DNA from: Trichoplusia ni
Taxonomy: Eukaryota > Arthropoda > Insecta > Lepidoptera > Noctuidae
NCBI RefSeq assembly: GCF_003590095.1
Contig: NC_039501.1
Span: forward strand, 3,379,673-3,443,672
Length of the DNA stretch: 64,000 nucleotides
Reading direction: 5' to 3'
Part shown: positions 58,626-64,000 of the stretch, in pieces
Layout: every line of letters begins with the position of its first letter
How positions within the stretch are numbered: the stretch's first letter is position 1
Program-made: the position numbers and the translations under genes
The notes under the pieces: generated by a model
What the model saw: only the letters and a program-made list of their open reading frames with translations
The model's database searches: none
What the model was told of the DNA's origin: nothing

Positions 58626-60487
58626 CTGTGGGAGTCCTTTAAAAAACGAATTAGTCCTACTAAAACGTATGTATTAACTATACTGACGTCACAGCTAATA
58701 TTGCCTATTTTGTTGTTTGTCAAGCAGGGCCCCAATTCTGCTATTCACAAGACTGAAATAAAAATTGGCTTAAAATAACACTTTTCGTATTCTCTTAAGA
58801 ATTTTCGCTACACAATATTTAAAAACTTAGTATATGATGGTACACTCAAGTACAATACAATTAATTTTATTTTCAAAATGCTTAAGAGAATAGGAAAGTA
58901 TTATTTAATCCAGTCGACATTCATTCGTCGGCCATTGGAAATAGCAGAATCGGAGCCCTGTTCTTATGATTGTAATATCCCTCCGTTGTGATGCACATAA
59001 GTAAACACACACACACACACACAAGGCGTGGGAAAACACCGTTTGTTCCAGGCGGCTCTGTAATTACCTGCCTAAGGTGGATTTTTGTAACGTCCGTAGA
59101 TTTTGTTATCAACTTCATAATAATGTATAGGATATAGGATTAGGGTCTCAATTTACTCAATATTCACCTATTACAGCGTGATCAATAATATTGTAATCAT
59201 ATGATTTTTAACCAAAAAATACAAATAACTACTAAGCCAAATTTGATGAAATCAAACAAAACAAAATCGGTTAGACCACTTCGAAGTTGACAAAGGTTAA
59301 GTGCAATTTAACCTTTTTTTTAATAGTAGGAAGTCATATAAAACTTTTCTATGAATTCAAAACGGTAGTTCATACGGACGACTCAAAAAATTATAAACAA
59401 TACGAAAATGAAAAAACTTTCAATTTTTGGAAGTATTTTCAAACATCGCAGGTGGCACTATAATAACTCTATAGTGGCACTATAGATGGTTGGGTAACAA
59501 TGATATATGTCGGAATTGTTCCTGCGTACATTTTTATTTCGATAGTGTGAAAACGTTTCAAGGCTTAGCTTAATAAACTATTAGTTAAGTAAATGAAACA
59601 AGGGGCTTATCGCACCTACACTACTCTTGATAGTATATTCACAGGCCTATTTTATATCAAATCTGTACTACGAAGAACCTAAGTCGTTTAGTGTATTTGA
59701 GTTTAAATTAATTTGTTAATCGACGTTTACTTAAAAAAAATATAAAGAGAAAGTTTTCGATTAAAAATAAATAAACTAAAACTTAATAATACTTAAACAA
59801 ACCTAGCTATACCTGCGACGACGTTTGTGTGGAAAAGAAAGTATTAAAAAGTTGTTTTCATATATTAAAAAAATACGTATGTACTCTGACCCTCTAAACT
59901 AGCATAGCTTTTTTAGTTACGTACCGATACACATTAAATAAACAAAATAAACACTAAATATATAAACACTTTATAAATAAACACTAAATATTAAGTGAAG
60001 GCTTGTAACATTTGACCAACACTACATCACAGAAAACACAATTAAATCGGATGAGCCGTTACTGAATTCATCGCTTACAAACACACAAACGCACAGACAA
60101 AAAATAATTCAAATTCAAAATTCAATGTATGCATTATCTTTTCTACTATTTTATCATATGTTTGTATGTATGACACCCCTCTAACACGTATCCAATACAT
60201 TTAATTATGGGGCCTTTTGAATAGACGTTTGTTCTATTGTACTATTTGTTTAGACTGGTCATAAAATGCGCAGATTCAACTCTCGGAGTACATAGTCAAT
60301 AAGTTACTCTGTAAGAGTGAGTTCCACAGTTATAGTTGAACGAGTTTAGGGGAATTTAATCTCGATTATTGTGTTCAATGAAGACAATTCTGCTTTTAAA
60401 AATTCCAATATACATTTAACGTAATTAGAATAAGACACAATAGCTCCATTGAAGACTTGAAGAAATTAAAATCAAATTGAAGTGCTG
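58626..60487. other. No gene seen; CA microsatellite
   Basis: AT-rich. An (AC)n microsatellite lies at 59005-59023. Direct repeats of ATAAACACTAAATAT lie near 59,945-59,990. No reading frame of note. Confidence 0.5.
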
Positions 60488-61610
60488 GGGGCTTAGACAA
60501 AGTAACAATTTAAAAACGATAACGAAGTTCGACAAGACTCAACTGTATGGGATTGACATAAGCCGCGTTAAATCACGTGGTCAATCGTCATCGTTATCGC
60601 AAGTTGGTAGACAATGTAATAATTCATAACGAAATCATAACGAAACGAATAGTCATCGCGTTTGTTCCATACAAATGCGTAGACAAGCAGCACTTTCGGT
60701 GTTCGTTATTGTCGCGATCGTGATCGACAAAAAAGATAACGAAACGAACGTTCAAACGTTGTAGTTATCCATACAAGATGGCCGGATTTCATTGAACAGC
60801 TGATTTTAGATCTCAAGTGTTTACGTATATTTAAGTTTTTTCCTTGCAAATCGAGTCGAGCCGTCATTTTTATTTTTTGAAAGGAGGTTTTCAATGGTTT
60901 TTGCAGATTATTATTGCGTTGGGAGGCGGATCTTGTTGGATCGTTTCGATAGTAATATAATAAATATTTATATTAATTATTTATTTCTAAAAAAAAGTAA
61001 GTAATTAAATCTCTTTTGCAATACTTGGGTATGATTATGATATTTATTTTTCTAAAATATTTAATACTCAGTAGTAATAACATAAAATTTATTTTTTATA
61101 TTATTAAATTTGCATTATTTGTACTTATGTCAATGAATAATAAAAGCCTTTTGGTAAAAGTTCTCTAATTTAACTTTATTTAACCAATTTATGTCGAGTT
61201 GGTTATAGTTGGTACCTACATATATTTTTCGAAAAATAAGGTCATAAAGAAGTTTCACTTCTTACCTTTGTGCACTAGTACACACACATTTCATTTTTTA
61301 ATAGAAAAGAATATTATTCTTATCATATCAAATAATTCTTATAATCAAACAAATCTAATCATAATATAAAACTGCATGGTTAACAAACTTCATTGAAATT
61401 GTTTATGTAAAATGAAACTGCGCGGACAGCGGTGACAGCAAAATGTTCGATACCATAAACAATATTTCTGTTTTTAACGAATGTTCGATTCTTCACAACG
61501 ATCACGACAACAGAGTTACATTGGCTAGGAAATGATTGTCGTTATCTCACAGACGATGTCGAAATTCGGTATCGTTTCGCTACAAAGCGATGTTACTTTG
61601 TCTAAGCCCC
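60488..61610. mobile_element. 1.1-kb element with 20-base terminal inverted repeats
   Basis: Both ends read GGGGCTTAGACAAAGTAACA (60488-60507 and, reversed, 61591-61610), flanked by CTG on each side (60485-60487, 61611-61613) as a probable 3-base target duplication. Similarity resumes inside: ACGATAACGAAGTTCGAC on the left against ACGATACCGAATTTCGAC on the right, inverted. The subterminal regions are full of CGTTATCG/CGATAACG words. The middle is AT-rich and encodes no transposase, so this is a nonautonomous DNA transposon. The superfamily is not assigned. Confidence 0.75.
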
Positions 61611-61648
61611 CTGGACATCTGTCGGCGTAGCATTGTTAATCATTTTCT

Positions 61649-61762
61649 CTACAGTGACATTTCTTTCTCTTCCTTATATGGTGTCACTTCTACGTTTCCC
61701 TTCAGTTGGTCTTTGTAGTAAATTCTCCAAGCCTCTATACTTTGTTCTGTCGTATAAGCCAT
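61649..61762 (-). pseudogene. Coding-like 37-codon frame beside the 1.1-kb element
   Basis: ATG at 61762 opens MAYTTEQSIEAWRIYYKDQL and continues KGNVEVTPYKEEKEMSL to a TAG at 61649-61651. Composition is unlike chance frames in this AT-rich DNA. A shift of frame near the stop allows VTVEKMINNATPTDV to continue up to the edge of the 1.1-kb element, which suggests an old reading frame that was shifted and then interrupted. I do not recognise the protein. It may be a genuine short exon, a gene relic or part of a transposon. Confidence 0.35.
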
Positions 61763-61810
61763 AATATTCAATTAAATAAGAAAAACAGTGTTAGAAGCCA
61801 ATATTTCAAT

Positions 61811-62045
61811 GGCCTTGCCTTTTCCCAACTATGTTGGTGTCGGCTACCAGTCCAACCAGTTTCAGCTAAGTACCAGTGTTTTACAAGGAGTGACTGCCTA
61901 TCTGACCTCCTTAACCCAGTTACCTAGGCAACACGATACCCCTTGGTTAGACTAGCTTTCAGACTTTTCAAGCTTCTGACTACCAGTAACGACTGTCAAA
62001 GATGTAGAAATAACAGCCGGGACCCACAATTTAACGTGCCTTCCT
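61811..62045 (-). repeat. GAT-tailed 3' repeat copy lacking its tail
   Basis: GGCCTTGCCTTTTCCCAACT, GTTTTACAAGGAGTGACTGC, TAGGCAACACGATACCCCTT and CCGGGACCCACAATTTAACG (plus-strand reading). The GAT microsatellite is absent at the 61.81-kb edge. Small frames at 61706-61927 are within it. Confidence 0.75.
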
Positions 62046-64000
62046 GTTACAAGCCAATAATTACATAATTATGATCTAGCTACCCACTCAGAAGTCGGTT
62101 TCAAATCTAGTTTTTTTTATGTATTTTTCCTTTCATACATACGTACCCTTAATACCCAAGCCATGTTTTTTAATTTGAGATTACCACTAAACTATTCACC
62201 ATTACAACCTACACAATTTATAAACTTGATCTTAACCTCAGTTCTCAAGATCGGGTTTACACTGTACAGTGCAATCGGTCGCCTGTATGTATTGGTGTTG
62301 AACAAGTGAACCGGTACAGCGGTGTTTCTATTGATTGTGGAAACAAACGATGTGTGAATCTCGATGTATTTCGTATACCTGCCGATAGTATATACAAATG
62401 TAAAATTATTATTGGATACAATATAACTGATATGCTGACATTTTAGGCGGAATAAGACTTAGTATATACAATGAAGCGTCATGCTGGTTTTTTCATTGTC
62501 AAATAGGGTGTAGAGACAAATAGACGTCATGAAAAGTTCAAAAAAGAATTTCATTTCATTGAAACCGAGAAATTGTTTTAATGAAGATTCCTTTTAAAAG
62601 AAGTAATGGGGAAAGTGTTATTTAATTGCAAAATTTATGATCATAGCAACGTTACATTGTAACGTTTTCACGATCACGATGTGAATGATTTGAATGATCA
62701 CGATTCATTAGATGCACCCTCGTAACAGATGATCGGATAACGTTACCTTTGCAAAAAAAATCGTAAATAAAATACAAAAGTCTTTTTTAGACTGAATCGC
62801 AGTTCACTTTAATATACCAATACATGTATTTCTCAGGTTAAAGTATGCCTTACGAGTTCGAATCAACAATTGGCTTCAGATACGGATAAAAACTGTGACA
62901 CAACGGGACAGCAGGGCGAGGTGATTGTACTGTAGGCGCTTGCGCATGTTCCTACATACGTGACGTATTTGTTGCAGTACATCACTTTTTGTTTAGGGTT
63001 TTCGGATGTAGAGAACTTGGGTCAAAATGGAGGAAAATAAGTTGAGTAGTAGTATGTAACAAAAAACATTTTTTTATTGCTGCAACCCAGCAATAAAAAA
63101 ATATTTGGGATAATTTGGGAATCTAAACTATTAGGGATGCTACCCACAAGCATACGAAGAAAACTGAAATCGTTTTAAGAGAAATTTATAGACATACACA
63201 TGCACAATAGATTTTCCCACAAATTATCTCAATTTTCTTGTTTGTGTTTGTCGTTCTAGTTTGAATTTTGTATCTCAATTTTGAGTCAATTCCCGATAAG
63301 CTAGCAGGCTGAAATTTACAAGGTAGCTTCAAACCCAGTGACAATGCAATTTACAACTATAAAAACGGCTAGGCCGTTTTTGATAAAATTTGAATGGGAA
63401 TATATTTATAAATATGGGTATTTAGATTTTCTAAATCTATATATTTTTTAATCATGATCATTGAAGAAAAAACGATTGAAAGTCACGTTATAAGTACCTA
63501 AAGACCACCTAGATGTTCATTAATTTAATAAGAGCTTTGAAATAGTAAGCATTTCATATGTTTTATGTACAACTTCGTAGCTTGAATCTCTTCAATTCCT
63601 GTACCGAGTAGAATGCGGTCTAGGCAGAGAGATAGCTACTAAATAAGACATTACTGAACGTAGCGGCTTTCCATTCGCAGAAACGATTTTCCTCATCTTG
63701 TTTTTTTTTAAATTATTTGTATTATTATTTTAGAAAATAATCCAACAAAAATATAAAGGTAAAAAAGGAAAGCCAATATCATTACAAAAATAATACTTAG
63801 CTGGAGGCTTCGCGGTAAAAGATATATACTGTGTCTTAAAGTAGATGGGAATTGACTTCGCCAGTTTTTATCAGAATTAAAATGTTGAATAACTTTCTGA
63901 GTATATTTATAGTTTTAATTTATACGTGTACTAAAAAAATAATTGCGTAAATTAAATTCAAAAACTTATAAACATGGCGTTTAATTACACATTAATTAAA
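62046..64000. other. No gene seen; one repeat and a palindrome
   Basis: AACGTTACATTGTAACGTT near 62,648-62,666 is a near-perfect palindrome. 63295-63410 matches the repeat of 48275-48440 (GATAAGCTAGCAGGCTGAAA). GTTTAGGGTTTTCGGATGTA at about 62,991 may be another interspersed repeat. No convincing exon. Confidence 0.45.

Noticed and set aside
1..64000. CRISPR array, bacterial operon or prophage-like system
   Set aside because: No regularly spaced direct repeats and no long adjacent bacterial-type genes; the window is eukaryotic nuclear DNA.
1..64000. Endogenous viral element
   Set aside because: No frame resembled viral replicase, capsid or envelope proteins; the retroelement traces found are RTE-type and Penelope-like fragments.

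Overview
The window looks like repeat-rich nuclear DNA from a lepidopteran (ditrysian moth or butterfly). The evidence is: AT-rich, intron-bearing animal genes; an ommochrome-binding-protein-type gene (a moth haemolymph family); Helitrons of the Lep1 type (A|TC...CTAG|T); many copies of a 3' repeat ending in GAT microsatellites; and tRNA-derived SINEs with boxes like those of moth SINEs. I cannot name the species.

Three genes can be supported, all on the minus strand. (1) 9197-9738 is the first coding exon of the ubiquitin ligase Cbl, ending in a clear splice donor. No later Cbl exon is visible down to position 1, so intron 1 appears to fill the left 9 kb. (2) 11153-12463 is a secreted beta-propeller-like protein of the ommochrome-binding type. 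Its apparent stop codon lies inside a consensus GTAAGG splice donor, and a phase-matched terminal exon lies 330 bases away. The spliced product would be 326 rather than 295 residues, with a highly charged tail. A TATA box at 13221-13228 probably marks its promoter. (3) 21111-21881 is an intronless, 256-residue, seven-transmembrane protein of unknown family, with a TATA box close to its ATG.

The rest (about 22-64 kb) is intergenic or intronic and made largely of transposon debris. It holds twelve or more fragments of one GAT-tailed 3' repeat, a frameshifted RTE-type LINE C-terminus (46.6-46.9 kb), and a Penelope-like element remnant with part of a GIY-YIG domain (49.3-49.7 kb). It also holds about nine nonautonomous Helitron copies or fragments, several SINE families, a foldback element (44.1 kb), a MITE (46.1 kb), and a 1.1-kb element with 20-bp terminal inverted repeats and a CTG duplication (60.5-61.6 kb). 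That last element sits beside a coding-like fragment on the minus strand.

The most useful second looks are the stop-in-donor of the ommochrome-binding-type gene, the orphan seven-transmembrane gene, the 1.1-kb inverted-repeat element with its neighbouring broken reading frame, the foldback element, and the paired TATCGATA sites in Cbl intron 1. No bacterial-style operon, CRISPR array or intact autonomous transposon was seen.
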